Assembly (NCBI RefSeq): GCF_000350225.1
Contig: NW_005179249.1
Location: 186,001-250,000 of the forward strand
DNA from: Chondrus crispus
Taxonomy: Eukaryota > Rhodophyta > Florideophyceae > Gigartinales > Gigartinaceae
Reading direction: 5' to 3'
DNA length: 64,000 nucleotides
Part shown: positions 32,016-44,963 of the stretch, in pieces
How positions within the stretch are numbered: the first letter of the stretch is position 1
Layout: every line of letters begins with the position of its first letter
Made by a program: the position numbers and the translations under genes
Notes under the pieces: model-generated
What the model was told of the DNA's origin: nothing
Databases searched by the model: none
The model's input: the letters and a program-made list of their open reading frames with translations, nothing else

Positions 32016-32954
32016 TGTAGTGCAATACCCGTCTCGGGTAGGGGGGAGGAAGGAAGTGAAAAAGGAAAAAAATTGGATACTGTAGTCCGGGTTTGGGGGA
32101 CACGCGTGTGCGACGAAGCGCACGATTATTTTAATTATTTAATTTTATTTACTAATTAGATCTAGAATCTAGAGCCGGGAGCTACTGTACTCGCCCCGGC
32201 GGGGCTCTATATAACTTAGCCCTTTGACCGAACAAGTCAATAAACCAACCCGAGTTGCCAGAGTCTGATATCGCCTTGGTTGAAGTCCGTCTTTCACAAG
32301 ACATTCCCTTTAACTACAGGTTACTTTATCCTTTGCGCTCGGGGGTCCCCTTTTTCCTTATCAATTTTCCTTTATTTCCCTATCCTAATTTCCCTTAACC
32401 TTGAGTTGGTCCCACCTTGTAGGATTGCGATCCGCAACGTGACGTCATTTGCCATCGGGCTTTTGTGTTGGTGCACCAGTGGTGCTTTTCTCAGTGTTGG
32501 TTCCATCGGAATCTGTTTGCGACGGATCCGTTGTTGGTACTTTGCCATCGGGCAGTACGACGGTGTAGCGCTGCTACGTTTTCTTCTTTCCCGACGGGCT
32601 ACGTTGCGACGTCCCCGTCGAAGACCTTATCAAGGGTATAAGGTGTACAAGGCGCTCTTCGAGCATTGGATTTACGACCCATCGGACCAGGTTTACCTAA
32701 ACACCCCTCCGAACTCGTTGAGCAGTCGCCTTTACAAGTCTCTACCACCATTTACCGATCCCGGGCTGGGCCCTTCTCTTTGCCCCCCCCCTATCAGGGA
32801 TCCGAGCTACTGCGGGCCGCAAACCCGCTTAAAGAGGACAGGGAGCTTCGAACACTCCGTAGCGCTGTGCCGTTGGCAGTTGTTGTTTTTGTTGCTGTTG
32901 TTTGTGTTGGACCGTCGGACCTTGGTCTCTGCCTAACAGGCGCATTGCACTACA
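32016..32954 (+). repeat. Element B 5' LTR
   Basis: 939 bp, TGTAGTGCAATACCCG...GGCGCATTGCACTACA. The core promoter is TACTGTAC (32183-32190) then GCCCCGGCGGGGC and CTATATAA (32207-32214). The first ~270 bp (U3) differ strongly from A's LTR; from about AACCCGAGTTGCC (near 32250) onward the two are nearly identical. Confidence 0.92.
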
Positions 32955-33158
32955 AAAGTGGTCTCCCGACCTAGAATTTTTGGTGTACAGGAGACCTGAT
33001 CAAGACTTTTTCCTACGACAGTCCCGGTCTGGAGACGCACTACAAAAGTGGTCTCCCGACCTAGAATTTTTGTTTACTGTTCAGGAGACCCGACCTAGAA
33101 TTTTTGTCGACGACAGTCTCGGTCTGGAGACGCACTACAAAAGTGGTCTGGGTAACGG
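32955..33158 (+). repeat. Repeated primer-binding-site region of element B
   Basis: The LTR-end/primer-site junction GCACTACAAAAGTGGTCTCC occurs at the true LTR edge (32947 on) and again at 33037. A third partial copy (GCACTACAAAAGTGGTCTGG) lies at about 33131. An inverted cue (GGAGACC, GGTCTGGAGACGCA) recurs between them. A has one full primer site and one partial downstream copy, so B gained at least one unit of about 93 bp. Confidence 0.8.
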
Positions 33159-33219
33159 ACACTTTTTTATTTTCTTTTGTCTGTAACCTTTTTGCTGCGT
33201 AGGTCCGCTCGTACGAGCG

Positions 33220-35534
33220 ATGTCAACAAGCGCACCCGGGGACGTCGGTCCCGGGGCGAGCAGAGCCGGATCGGCACGAGCGTCGAGGATCCCGAGGGGT
33301 CCTCGCACCCGGAGCCAGGCCAATACGGCCACGGACCCCGGAGATCAAGAATCCCCTACGGGGATAGCCGCCGACAAGACTGACCTCGACGAGAAGTTGG
33401 AGAAGATGAGCAGCGAAATTCGCGAAGAAGCGAAGAAAAATCTCGAGGCTGAATTAGCCCTCGTCCGGAAGCAACTAGAGTTGCAAGCATCCGAGTTCCA
33501 CACCGTTTTGGGAGAGCTGTCGGCTCGAGTGGATCTCGTCGAGAAGGAGCGAGGTGAGGCGACCGACGGTATGGAGCCGGAGGTCGTAGCCTCGTTGAAA
33601 ATTTCGGTCAAGGACGCGAGGCGCGACGCGAATCAAGCCTTGGAGTCCCTAGGAAAATTTAGAACAAGCATCGATGACCGATTCGATCGCGCCGCGCAAC
33701 GTCTCAAGGACCTCGAGCAGGCCGCGGATCAAGCTCCGCAAGAATCGGACGACGAGCCGCTCCCTTCGGGTAGAGAGGGCGACCGTCGGTCGAAGAAGGA
33801 CAAGCCCGCTCGGCAGCGGAGTTCTAAGTCGAAGCCCTCGAGGAAGGACAAGCGACGTGCAAGCAAGGGTCACTGTAGTGACGATCCGGAGAACCGCGAC
33901 TCACAGTCGGAGTCGCTTGGTCCCTCCGAAGATGGTAACGGCGGTTCGTCGAACCATTCAGGCGATTCCGAACGCCGTTCAGAGGACGGAAACGGAATTT
34001 CGTCAAGCAAGAAAATTTCCTCCAGACGAGGCGGAGTCACTTCGTCCGCCTCGCGGAGAGACAAGGACGCGGAGCCCGAAGATGTCGCAACGCGGCGCGG
34101 GCCGCGATGGGAGGAGTTGAAGGAGCTGAATCCGATCAACTACCTCTTCAAGAAGTTACTTTCGTACCGAACGTACCGCTTGCGGAACCCGCAGACATAT
34201 TTGTCAAGTTCCCGGCGGACCGCCGTGCGAAACATTAGGAGAGATATTCCGCCTAAGGTGAAGAAGGACAACACGTTCACAGGAGAGGACGGGGTCCTTG
34301 TGTTGGATTTTTTGGCAAAGTTAGTTCAAGAGTTTGATACTCAAGAAATGAACGAGGGGCAAGCGATCCGCGCGATCCGCCTGTTGCCTGAATTTTTAAG
34401 CGGCATCGCCTTGAGGCAGTACACTTCGGTGTCTCAGACGGCCGGGGCCCATCACGGAAAGATATCCGTTTGGCCAGAGGCCGTACAGTGGTTGTTGAGG
34501 AGTTTCGCAACCGACGAGGCGATCCGTCAAGCCGTGCTCGCATTGCGAGAAGTTCAGCAAAGACCGTCTGAAGACGAGATGGAATTTTATATCCGTCTGA
34601 CGGACGCAAGCAACCGATGTGGAAACGTATATTCGATGGAAGAACAGATGACGATGTTTATTGAAGGACTCGATTCGAGTATCAAGCCGATGGTATCTCA
34701 ATACCGGCAAGACAATCGGGACGTTTCATTTTTGAGACTAGTGAATTACGCGAAGGCGCATGGCTCGGCGAGCCGCGCTAAGGACAAGAAGACCAAGAAG
34801 GTCACGATTCAGACGCCGTCGACGTTCAGGGCGGGGAAGAAGCCGAGGGCTTCTTATCCCGGTCGCAAAAGTCACGCCGCAGTCCATTTAGCCGAGTCCA
34901 TGTCCGCGTCAGATGAGCGCGGTGCGCATGGAAGTAGCGAAGATCACTACGAAGGAGCGTTAGTAGCCGAAGGCGAGTTCATTGAGCCATCGGAGGGCTA
35001 CGGACACGAGGACTACGGGGACAGCGGGTCGTCAACTTTACCGACGCCTGCATACACGACGGAGTCGTTTTCAGAGCCCACGGATCCCGTGATGATGTTT
35101 CGGGGGGCGGCCACACGCCGCCGCCGCGCATTCCGATGGAAGACAAGGGTACGACGTTTCGAAGGCCGAGCTGGATGGGAAGGCCGCAACGCCAAGGAAG
35201 GCCGCCGGCCCGTGGAGGACCTAGGACGCCGTATCCCGTCAAGACGCACGGTCTGGTGTGCTATCATTGCTATGAAAAGGGGCACGCCGCGCCAACGTGC
35301 ATTCTTTCCCTCCGGGAAATGCACCGAGTTTTGGAAAATTATGAGGCGCTGTCTCCGATGGAGAGGTTAGGGATACCATCGACGAGTTACCTGAAGGTCA
35401 AGAATTGGTTCGATTCGCAGACGGCGAGCACGCCGAGTGCTTCAACGCCGAGGTCGAACCAACCCTTCAGAGAGCCCGCCGCGGGGCCCGCGCCGTCGGA
35501 TGTGAGAAGGATCGCGCAGCGGCAGGAAAAGTAG
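33220..35534 (+). pseudogene. Element B gag
   Basis: Starts MSTSAPGDVGPGASRAG and shares all domains with A's gag: N-terminal helices, Lys/Ser-rich tract with acidic clusters, capsid-like region (LVQEFDTQEMNEGQAIR.., EMEFYIRLTDASNRCGNVYS) and a CCHC knuckle CYHCYEKGHAAPTC near 35265. Its end overlaps the pol frame by about 130 nt (-1 relation). Broken. Confidence 0.88.
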
Positions 35535-38500
35535 GGAGGGGAATCTCGCGTGAGCCGCGAGAGGCACAGGGTCGACGTACTGTGCCCAGGGCTCAGCCCC
35601 GTTCCCCGTCTCTAAAGGAAAAATCAGGCCTCGAGGAGGAGGTTGTTGGATTTGTGGATAAGCCCAAAGGGCCAGCTCAAGTCAAGAAAATTTTGAGCCG
35701 AGCCCGAGATCATCCGCTGGAAGAAGTTCGAAGACCCTGGTACAGGGTTAAGCGAAGGGAGTGTCCCGAGAAGATTTTGGTCCTTGCGCGAAAGAACTAC
35801 AAAGTTTACGCGGACATCGGACCCACAATTGGATTGATGAGCCGGGTGTTGTCTGTTTTAGACACCGGCGCGGGACCAAACCTTGTGCGAAAATCGGAAC
35901 TCCCAGCTGGAATGGAATCTCTAGTGTCCTACGGACCGACCCAAGACATTGGCGACGCGAACAATAGACCACTCCGGACTCTCGGCACAATTAGAATGCC
36001 TGTGAGGCTTGGAAAATTTGTGGCCACAGCCGAGTTTATTGTATGCGAAAAACTAGCCGTCCCGCTAATTCTATGGGCGGACTACTGTGACCGGTTTGTG
36101 GAAGCAATTTATCCAAGGAAGAAAACGGTTGAGTTGGCGGATTTCTCGGAGGTTCCGATAGTTAGGTGGTTCTCGACGAGAAGAGGGAAGAAGAATCTCG
36201 TCCCGGGAGAGGACGAGAATGATGGACAGGGGGAGCGAATTTCCCCTAAGGTAAAAGTGGCAAGAGCCACAACTATCGAGCCAGGGACGCAACGCGTCGT
36301 GGAATGCACCTCGAAGAGGGCGGGCTTGGTGGTGGTTCAGCCGTACTCGTCGTTGTACGAAAGGCACGGGTTGACGTGCACGAATGGTGTCGTTCAGGTT
36401 GAGCCTGACAGGCCATTTCGTTTACTCGTTGCGAATTTTAGGACGTACCCTGTCAGGGTGCAAAAAGGCCAAGTGGTGGCAGAATTATTACTGCACCCGA
36501 GAGCCGCGCTCGAGAGCAAAACCACCATTGGTGAAGTTCTCGGAATTCAAGAAAGGAAGAAGGAAAATTTTCCTAATTCCACCAAGACGCCTACGGGCGA
36601 GACAAGATGCGAACCGCCGGATCAAGACCGGGAGGAACAGCAAGGAGAACGGGAGGAAAGGCTCTCCGCGACGGCAACTACGAAGCCGGAGCGGCGGATT
36701 GAGCCGCCACCGCCGGACGTAGAGGACCTCGACCTGAGCCACGTGCCGGAACGGCTGCGCGAGCGGTTCCGTCGGATGTTGAAGAAGTATTCAAGGATGT
36801 GGGATGGGACGCTTGGCGAAATTAATACCACCGTCCATCGGATCGAGTTGATACCCGAGACTCGCCCCATCGCACAAGCCCGTATCGGGCCGGACCTAGA
36901 GGCCGCCAAGTAGAAGATGCAGAGGTGCAGAAGATGTTGGAGGCAGGAGTGATAGAACCAGCGCAGTCAGAATGGGCGTCGCCCGTGTTGCTGGTGCCCA
37001 AGCCGGATGGGTCAATGCGTTTTTGCGTAGACTACCGCAGGCTGAACGCAGTAACGGTGAAGGACACGTACCCCTTACCGCGCATGGATGAGTGCCTGGA
37101 CTCGCGTGGTGACACCAAGGTTTTCTCCGCGTTGGACGCGATTTCGGGATATTGGCAGATGCCTATCCCTGAGGGCGACCGCGACAAGACCGCATTTTCG
37201 TGTCACTCAGGACTGTATCGCTTCTCAAGAATGCCCTTCGGGCTAACTAACGCGCCAGCGACGTTTCAGAGAGCAATGGATATCCTGCTCTCTCCGTTCC
37301 GTTGGAAATGCTGTTTGGTGTATCTAGACGACATAATCATTTTTAGCAAGTCGTGGGAGGAGCACATCGTGCACGTGGATGAAATACTTTCCGTATTGGA
37401 AAAGGCAGGTGTGAAGCTCAAGCTTCGCTAGTGCGAATTTTTCGTGGAAAAGATCAAGTACCTGGGCCACGTCGTCCGCCCAGGTACGCTAGAAGTCGAT
37501 GTCGCGCGAACCGCCGCGTTGGAACAAGTGCAGTACCCGCGAACACAGACACAGCTCAGGAGCTTCCTGGGACTCTGCAATGTCTACCGCAGGTTCGTTC
37601 CGCATTATGCGAAAATCGCGCGGCCTCTAAACCAACTACTGAAGAAAGGACAACCGGTCCAGTTGGAAGGATTCGACGAACCGTGCAAGAAAGCTTTCCA
37701 TAAGCTCAAGGACGCTATCTTGGCACCGCCGGTGTTGGCGCTGCCGAAGAAGGACCTACCCTACTCGGTAGATACCGATGCAAGCGACTACCAAATAGGC
37801 GCTGCACTATTTCAAACACATCCGGATGCGCAACGCAAACCCATCGGGTTCTTTTCAAAAACGTTAGCCGCAGCCGAGAGAAACTATTCTGTATCAGAAA
37901 AAGAATGTCTAGCGGTAATTTGGGCCGTACAGACCTTAAGACCATATCTATATGGCGAGCACTTCGTCGTGCATACCGACCATGCCTCATTGAGGTGGTT
38001 GATGAACGTAACCGACCCCAGCGGGAGATTAATCCGATGGAGGCTCCGCCTCCCGGAATTCGATTTTGAAATCAAGTACAAAAAGGGAAAGGCTAACAGC
38101 CAGGCGGACGCTTTGTCAAGGTTGCGAACCGCAGGAGAAACCGTCGACGAAATCGACAACGAAATCCCTTGTTTTACGGCCGAACCGGCCGAGGGAACAG
38201 TGGAGGACGAGGAAAGTATTGACGCGGCAGACGACATCCTCGCTCTTGAGGGGGGGACCGCCCCTGATCGCCTCGATCAATTCCAAGCTGTCACTCCGGA
38301 GGAGCTCATTCGCGAGCAAGCCGTCGACCCCTTCTGCAACCGCATCAAGGAAGAAATGGACGCCGGAAAGGTGAGAACGTTCAGCACAGAGACCGAGGAA
38401 CTCGAAGGAACTCTATGCCGTACCGCGGTGGAGTTTGTACAAGTGGTAATACCACAATCGTTAAGGGACCGCGTCCTAGGGTTGAGCCACTACGCAAAAT

Positions 38501-39988
38501 TGGCAGGCCACCCGGGAGGCAGGAAACTTTACAAGACTTTGAGAAGATATTTTTATTGGCCTACGATGGCCCTAGACTGCTATGCAGTCGCGAAGAATTG
38601 CGCCGCATGTGCGCGGGAAAGGGTGAAGTTCAGAAAAAACACGAAGGAAATGAAGCTGTTCACGCCCAAAGCGCCGCTGGAATTTGTCGCCATCGACATC
38701 CTCGGCGAGCTAATTACAACTAAGCGAGGAAATCGGTATATTCTCGTGATCAGCGATCGATACTCGAAACTTGTACGGACCGTACCGTTGAAGAAGATAT
38801 CAGCTGCGCACATCGCACAAGCCTTCGTTCACCATTGGGTATTCGTGTACGGACCGCCGTTCAAGCTGCTGTCCGACAATGGAACACAGTTCACGGCCCG
38901 GTTCTTTCAGAATGTCTGCCGAATTCTTGGCATACGCAATGTGTTCACGACTACGTACCACCCGTAAGCCAACGGCCAAGTTGAGAGATTTAACCGCACG
39001 CTGACTTCCGCGTTGCGAAAATACGTTGGAGAGCATCCCAAGGACTGGGACTTATTTAGCGACGCCGTGACGTTCGCCTACAACACACAAGTTCATCGAA
39101 CGACGAAAATTTGCGCCCTTCGAGCTGGTGTTGGCTCGGGCGCCAAGAAACATTGCGTTACAAGCGCAACCAACATTGGAGAATTTCAGCTCGTCACGAG
39201 CATACTACCTGAAATGGCAGTCGTGGTTGGAGAGCCTAATGCGAAGCGCCGATAGGAGTTTGCGAAAGGAACAAGCCCGGTACAAGCGAAATTTCGACGC
39301 ACGCCTTCGCAAACCGCAATACGAGATCCCACCAGGGTCCTACGTGTTCCTCCGGAAGGAGCAGGGCACGGCTAGCGAACCGAAACACAAGTTGGCACAA
39401 GTCGCTACAGGACCTTATCAGGTCAGAAGATCGGACCAACATACGGTAGTCATTGCCATTGGCGATCAGGAGGAACGCGTATCGCGAGATAGGGTGGAGT
39501 TAGCCCCAAGCCCGATGGACCATGCGCCGATAACCGGCCCACGTCAAGCGCTACAGTTCCTGGGAGAGCCGGAATTAAACGAAGAAGGAGAGGCAACGGA
39601 GGACGACGAACGTCCTCACACCCGTGCGCCTACGTCAGGGGACCAGGATAATTCAGTCGGTCAAACGCCGACAGCGGAGACACCTCCAGGCCTACGAGAG
39701 TTCGGAAAGTCCAGAGATGAGGATGAGCCGCCGGCTCTTCGGAAGGGGGAACGACAGTTGGACACGCAGGAAGAAGGAACTGAGAGTCAAGAGTATGTGA
39801 TCGACAAGATCGTGGACCACGGCTACGACGGGGAAAAATTAATTCTGAAGGTGGAATGGTACAGTTATACGCCCGAGGACGCGACGTGGGAGCCCATTGA
39901 GCAATTGCCCTGCAGCGCGGCGGTCACGTATTTCGGAAGGAAAAGATTATCCTTGCCCGCGCAGATCGCGCAAGCGCAATCAGGATAG
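35405..39988 (+). pseudogene. Element B pol: protease, RT, RNase H, integrase, chromodomain
   Basis: Protease VLDTGAGPNLV near 35860; RT RFCVDYRRLN, MPFGLTNAPATFQ and VYLDDIIIFSK (37020-37350); RNase H from DTDASDYQIG (near 37770) to QADALSRL (near 38110); integrase zinc finger (38480-38620) and core IDILGEL / LLSDNGTQF (38690-38900); chromodomain YVIDKIVDHGYDGEKLILKV (39790-39910). Protein identity to A is very high up to mid-integrase and falls to roughly 70-85% after it. Broken. Confidence 0.88.
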
Positions 39989-42900
39989 TGGCAACCAAGA
40001 ATTTCACATGTCAGTGTCAGTGCGGTAATCCGCGCGGGGCATAGCGAGCCGACCTGAGGGTCGAGAAAAGGAGAATGATGAGATGGATCGAACCAGGTGA
40101 GGGGCCTTCAGACAGCCAACCCGCAAGTAGAAGCAGCGCGCCCACGAGTAGGATGAGCGTCGTGATGAGATACTCAGGTTGGAAGTCGCGTAACGATGTG
40201 CCAAGCGAGAAAAAAACGCTGGAAGAACGGGAACATAGGCTGGAAAGTCCACCTCCTTCACTCTTACCTTCATATCTGTTCGGTCTCGTTTTTGTTTTAT
40301 TTGTGATTGCTTTTGTGTTGTTTTATTTCGTTTTATTTTTGAGATGTTAGGGACACGACCCCGCACCGCGGAGGTCGGTCAGGAAGTCTATGAGGAGTCC
40401 AAGGAGGACATTGAAGAGGCGATAATCTTCGAGATCAATTCCGCCTTTGACAAGGTTACGGCCGACGCCCGCGTTGCGGCATTTTCGCCATTCAGGGCAA
40501 GGCCGAGGAGGAGCAAAGAGACGCACGAGATCATGACTCTACGACGGGTGTTCCTACGTCATAGATAGAGCCAGAAGGAGATGAGGCACTACACACATTT
40601 GGAACACACACGCACAATCGCAGAATGCCCGTGAAATTACGAATGGGATCAGTGGCCCACACGCGCGTGAAACGTAATTTATTTGAGGATTTAAGGGGTG
40701 TCGAAAGCGAACTATTGAGCGAGCGGTATCAGAGCGAACGCCAGCCTTGTCAACTCGCTTCGAATGTGTTGATCAGGCTCGACAAGCCGTGAGACGGACG
40801 TTTAACAAACGGGAGGATCCCCAAACAGGGACAATGTCCATGCCTACTTGAGATTGAGAAATCGCCAGAGGGGATGCCGTCCAAATGGGACGCCCCTGTT
40901 GGTCAGACGGTTGTGATCGACACACTCGCGAACGCATTTAATCACGCGCGACCTACGTATGCGTTTATCAGGATAACCCCGCTTTCGTTTCTGTTTTGTT
41001 TACTTTTTCTTTTTTCGGTGTCGAGGACGCAGTCCTCGAAACAAAAGTTCGGAGGACCTACAGGGAACAGAGAAACCCTAAGGGAGAGGAGAAGCCCGGG
41101 CCACGATGCCGACGGCATAACGAGCCCAGGCGTTGCGACAATCGAGATCAACAGAGGATGGAGAGAACGCCTTGCAAACCCATACGCACATGCCGACGGT
41201 ATGGCGAGTCGTCAGTAACAATTCGCATCGCGAAATGAAGCTACGCCGGTCAAGGCGTAGGCCTGTTGTCAACGGACCAGCGAGGAAAGGTGGACGTTAT
41301 CAATAACTTACAACAAAGAAAAAAAATGGATCCTCGATTGTAGTGACAAGATGGAACTTTAGTTAGAATTTAGAAAGTAGCGAAAAGGAGAAGAGGAGGA
41401 AGAGGCAGGGCGACAAATGAAGGGGGAGCATGAGTTGTAATCGGTTGGAGAAAGAACGATGGTGAAGGAAAATGGGGACTCCCCACGATCAGGAGGACGA
41501 ACCAGTGTCGAGATTTCGACTCGGACGCACGAACCGTGCCATTCTGAGAAAGAAAGGGGAGGGCACTCGCCAAACAGGGAACGAAGATTCGCGTAGAGAG
41601 AAAAGAAGGGAAACTTGCAAACGTCCGAGAAAGACGGAAGTGATAATCGATGAAGTACGCGAAGCGCCGTGACGAGAAAAGCCCCCACGCTTGTTTTCAG
41701 TGAGCACTCACGGTTCGGCACTGTAGACCAAGAGGTACACAGGAGAAGGCTAGGGTTCTGTAATACGCGATCGCATGCCGAAAACGAGGATCGCATTCTG
41801 TGGTAATTGGTACCAAGGGCAACAGCCCTCCCCGAGACCGGATGCGTCTGTCGTATTTTTTTATTGACGTATAGGGACTGGCGTTGTCAAGGAGACTATT
41901 GAATTTTTTTCGATGTGGATCCCAGGGAAAACGTTGCATAGGCGCGAGGAAGACTTAGGAGAATGTACACCGCCCAACCCTGTTCACTGTCGGTGATAAG
42001 GGTCGCCAAGGGCAGACTACTGTACTCCCTAAAGAATAAGCGGATGCGTCAGAATTGACGAACGGGTTACCTTCGGACCGAGGTAGAAGGTGTGGGAGAT
42101 GGATGTGGCTGATCTACAGCTGCGAGAGACGAATGAGAGGGGGGTTCGGGTCGGTGAAAGCTAACCAAGCGAAGACGAGGACCTCGTCGTGATTACGTCA
42201 GAAAAAAGGGACGAGAGCCTCAGGCTGCGAAATGGAGGCGTACTCAAACGCTGTATGAGAAGGGCCGGCGAGCAGGAAAAAGAGGGATGGACCCTATGTG
42301 GAACTTCCGTGACGCGATGAAGGCAGACGGTGCTGCCGTAGGTGATAAGACGCCGAAGGTGATATGTCGAGGGGTATACGCAGGCGAAAGCGGTGCTTTG
42401 ATACAACGTCGTACGCAAAGTCCCCAAAAGGAAGCAGCAGCCCTGTGGCTCTGCCAGAGGGGGGAGAATGAAAAAATGACGTCGAGGCTGAAGCAGCCGT
42501 GCGAGAGGCTCGGAGAGGATCGCCGCGAGGAGCTCAGAGGATGGAGAGAAACAGAGAAATACTGTCGCCCGTGTAGCTGTCGATGACAGAACTGAAAGAG
42601 GACGCCTGCCGCGAATAAGAGGAGGAAAAATGGAGACCAAGGAGCGACCCCAGGATCGAGGGGGGCCGAGGAAGGAGTTGTGCGAAAGAGACAGTTAATG
42701 TGCACGGGCGCGCGGGCGAGGCGAAGCGGGAGGAAATGGTTAATGCGAGAGGCGACAAGGCCCAAGGCGTGGCAGGAACGAGTGTCGGAGGCATGGAAGG
42801 AGCGTACCTCGCAAGGATGAAGGGACGCGACACGACTCACGGGGAGAGTCCGAAGGACGAATATTTGCCGCCGGATAAGACCTCGAATGAGCCACTAGAT

Positions 42901-44963
42901 ACTCCGGGGTGTGATTTGGGAAATGTTACTTCCGGACGCCTCCGAGTCCACCTCAACAACACGCCGTGAAGATCGACAAGTGTCGCGCAGCCGGAGGGGA
43001 ACACAGGACACCACTCGGAATTTTATTCTATTTTAAGGAAAGAGTGTCGCGGACGAGCGCACGGGACGCTGAGTATTTTTGGGACAAGTGCACAGACGAA
43101 TTGCGAGCACGGAGAAGGTTCGCTCTGTCCAGACGACGTCATCCACTTGCACTTACATTTTGTTTTTTTGTTTTTGTGTGCGTTACAACGCAGCTATTTG
43201 ACCGAAGGATCACTCACCCGACCCTTGCAAGGGGTCGGTTGAACAGATCTCCCGTGTTACACCCACACGCCGATGGCGGAATTCCGTAGTGTTTCGACTG
43301 TGGTAACAGTCCTCTCTCAGGACGAGAGCGTCTCAAAGAAGGTCGTGCTCCGACGGGCCGTCGGAATTATTATTTGAAGTTGTCGGCGATGTGAGCCTGG
43401 AAATGCAGTGATCAATATCTCAATTGTCAAGACGTATGAGCCCGGGACTACAGGAGCGCAGTCCCACGCACCTGCCGAGGCCATGATTCAAAGGGGTTTC
43501 CGGACGGTTAAGCGACACGACGTGCGGACGCGTGTGTCAGTATGGGTAAGATCAAGTTCACGGCCTCCGCAAGTGCTATCGTACTCTATTTCATGCAGTC
43601 TTAAGCCAGGATCGAGGGATTGGAAAGACGTCCCAAATCGTGGGACGAGACAAGAATGGGCAACTAAAATGTTATTGTCTCATGAGAACGTAGTTGTGTC
43701 GTTCACGATGCAACATTTGCACCAGCGGAACTGGCAGGTACTTTTTACAAGCCTCAAACTAAACCCGACCGAAGCGGCTGTATATTTGTCTGGACTCGGA
43801 TAAAATTCCAGAAAGAGAAGGAACCCTTCCACTCAACTCCGTTGGGAGGATATTGACAAAATAAAGAAAAATAACAAGTCGCAGACGTCGCCACCTCCGG
43901 ACATCGGGATCTACAACGAGGGAGGATCTTGACAAACCTCCGCCGCATCAGCCCTCCTTGAAAGCGGTTGTTTGTGAGGACATCCCAACCAAGGACCCCA
44001 CGCAAGAGCCGCCGGCTCGCGATCCTGATGACACCGTCGCTCGCGCCGCCTCATACGCTAACAACAACATAAGAGAGTGGATGCCATTCAGCTGGAAGGG
44101 GACGTATGCTGTAAAAAGAGGAGAAAAAGGAGGAAATCGTCGACGACGATCCACATGGATCCTACGCCTCAAAGACACCTTCGCCCGCGACCCCACCGAG
44201 AACCCTCGAAAACGAAATCACAGGCAAAATGACGAACGCGATTTCGTATTGACTCGACACGAACGGCAACCTCGACGATGGCGACAGCCACCCCGCTGCG
44301 ATAGCGAGAATCGCCTCGAGGAGCCTGAAGAATTGAAAGAAAAGAGAATTACAGGCGATCGCGCAGCTGTCGGCGACAGAGCTAAATGGAGACGCACAAT
44401 GGGAGCAAAATGAGGACCTCTGCTCACATTCTCGAGTGTTACAGTCTGACCGATCATCCATGCCGCTGCGACAATTTAATTTTTTCAGTCTGAAAGGTAC
44501 AACGTGTATCCCAGCCGGCCGATGAGGCGACCCGGAGAGATAAATTAGTCCCCAAGGGAGGAACACAGTACGAGACGAGGACAAACTCGGAGAGGTGGGA
44601 AAGTGAAAGGAAGGAGGTGGAAAAAGGAGATGTGCAACACGATGGCAGAAGGAGGGTTGTGCAAGGAAAAGAGAAGGTAATAGGGGATGTGCAGCTGCAG
44701 TAGCAGAGGTGCACGGAAAATGGACAAGAGAAGGGAGACCGTAATGAGGAAAAGAGGAGGAAGTTGGTGGAAAGAGGAAGATGCGACCGCGGTGACGGGG
44801 CGCATACAAAAAAAAAGAGGAGGAAAGTGAAGGTAACGAGGGATACGCAGGTGATTCACTTTATTATCCAAAGGCTACCGGGTGACGTCGATAACCAGAC
44901 GTCACCCCAAACGGGTAATAATCCAAGAATGGATCAGGGGGTGGGAGTCGTCCGAGTGGCGGG
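39989..44963. other. Element B long 3' non-coding region
   Basis: About 5 kb between pol and the antisense ORF. It includes repeated T-rich tracts (near 40316, 40998 and 43155); the second and third are followed by an ACGCAG-type box, at 41025-41040 the perfect hairpin GAGGAC-GCA-GTCCTC. A region at 42180-42400 corresponds to A 9200-9420, CTGTACTCCCT/GGGTTACCTTCG strings (42023, 42063) are shared with A, and an A/G-rich tract lies at 44560-44840. Its short ORFs do not keep consistent reading frames with A, so I do not call genes. Confidence 0.6.
44767..44807 (+). promoter_or_regulatory. Conserved core in the purine-biased tract, element B
   Basis: Counterpart of A 8620-8660. In gag-pol sense it is GTGGAAAGAGGAAGATGCGA followed by CCGCGGTGACGGGGCGCATAC. 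About 160 bp beyond the stop of the antisense ORF. Confidence 0.45.

Noticed and set aside
42161-42840. Minus-strand ORFs of 159 and 198 codons in element B
   Set aside because: Partly similar to A near 9212-9418 at the nucleotide level, but the reading frames are not consistently open in A and the composition is low complexity.
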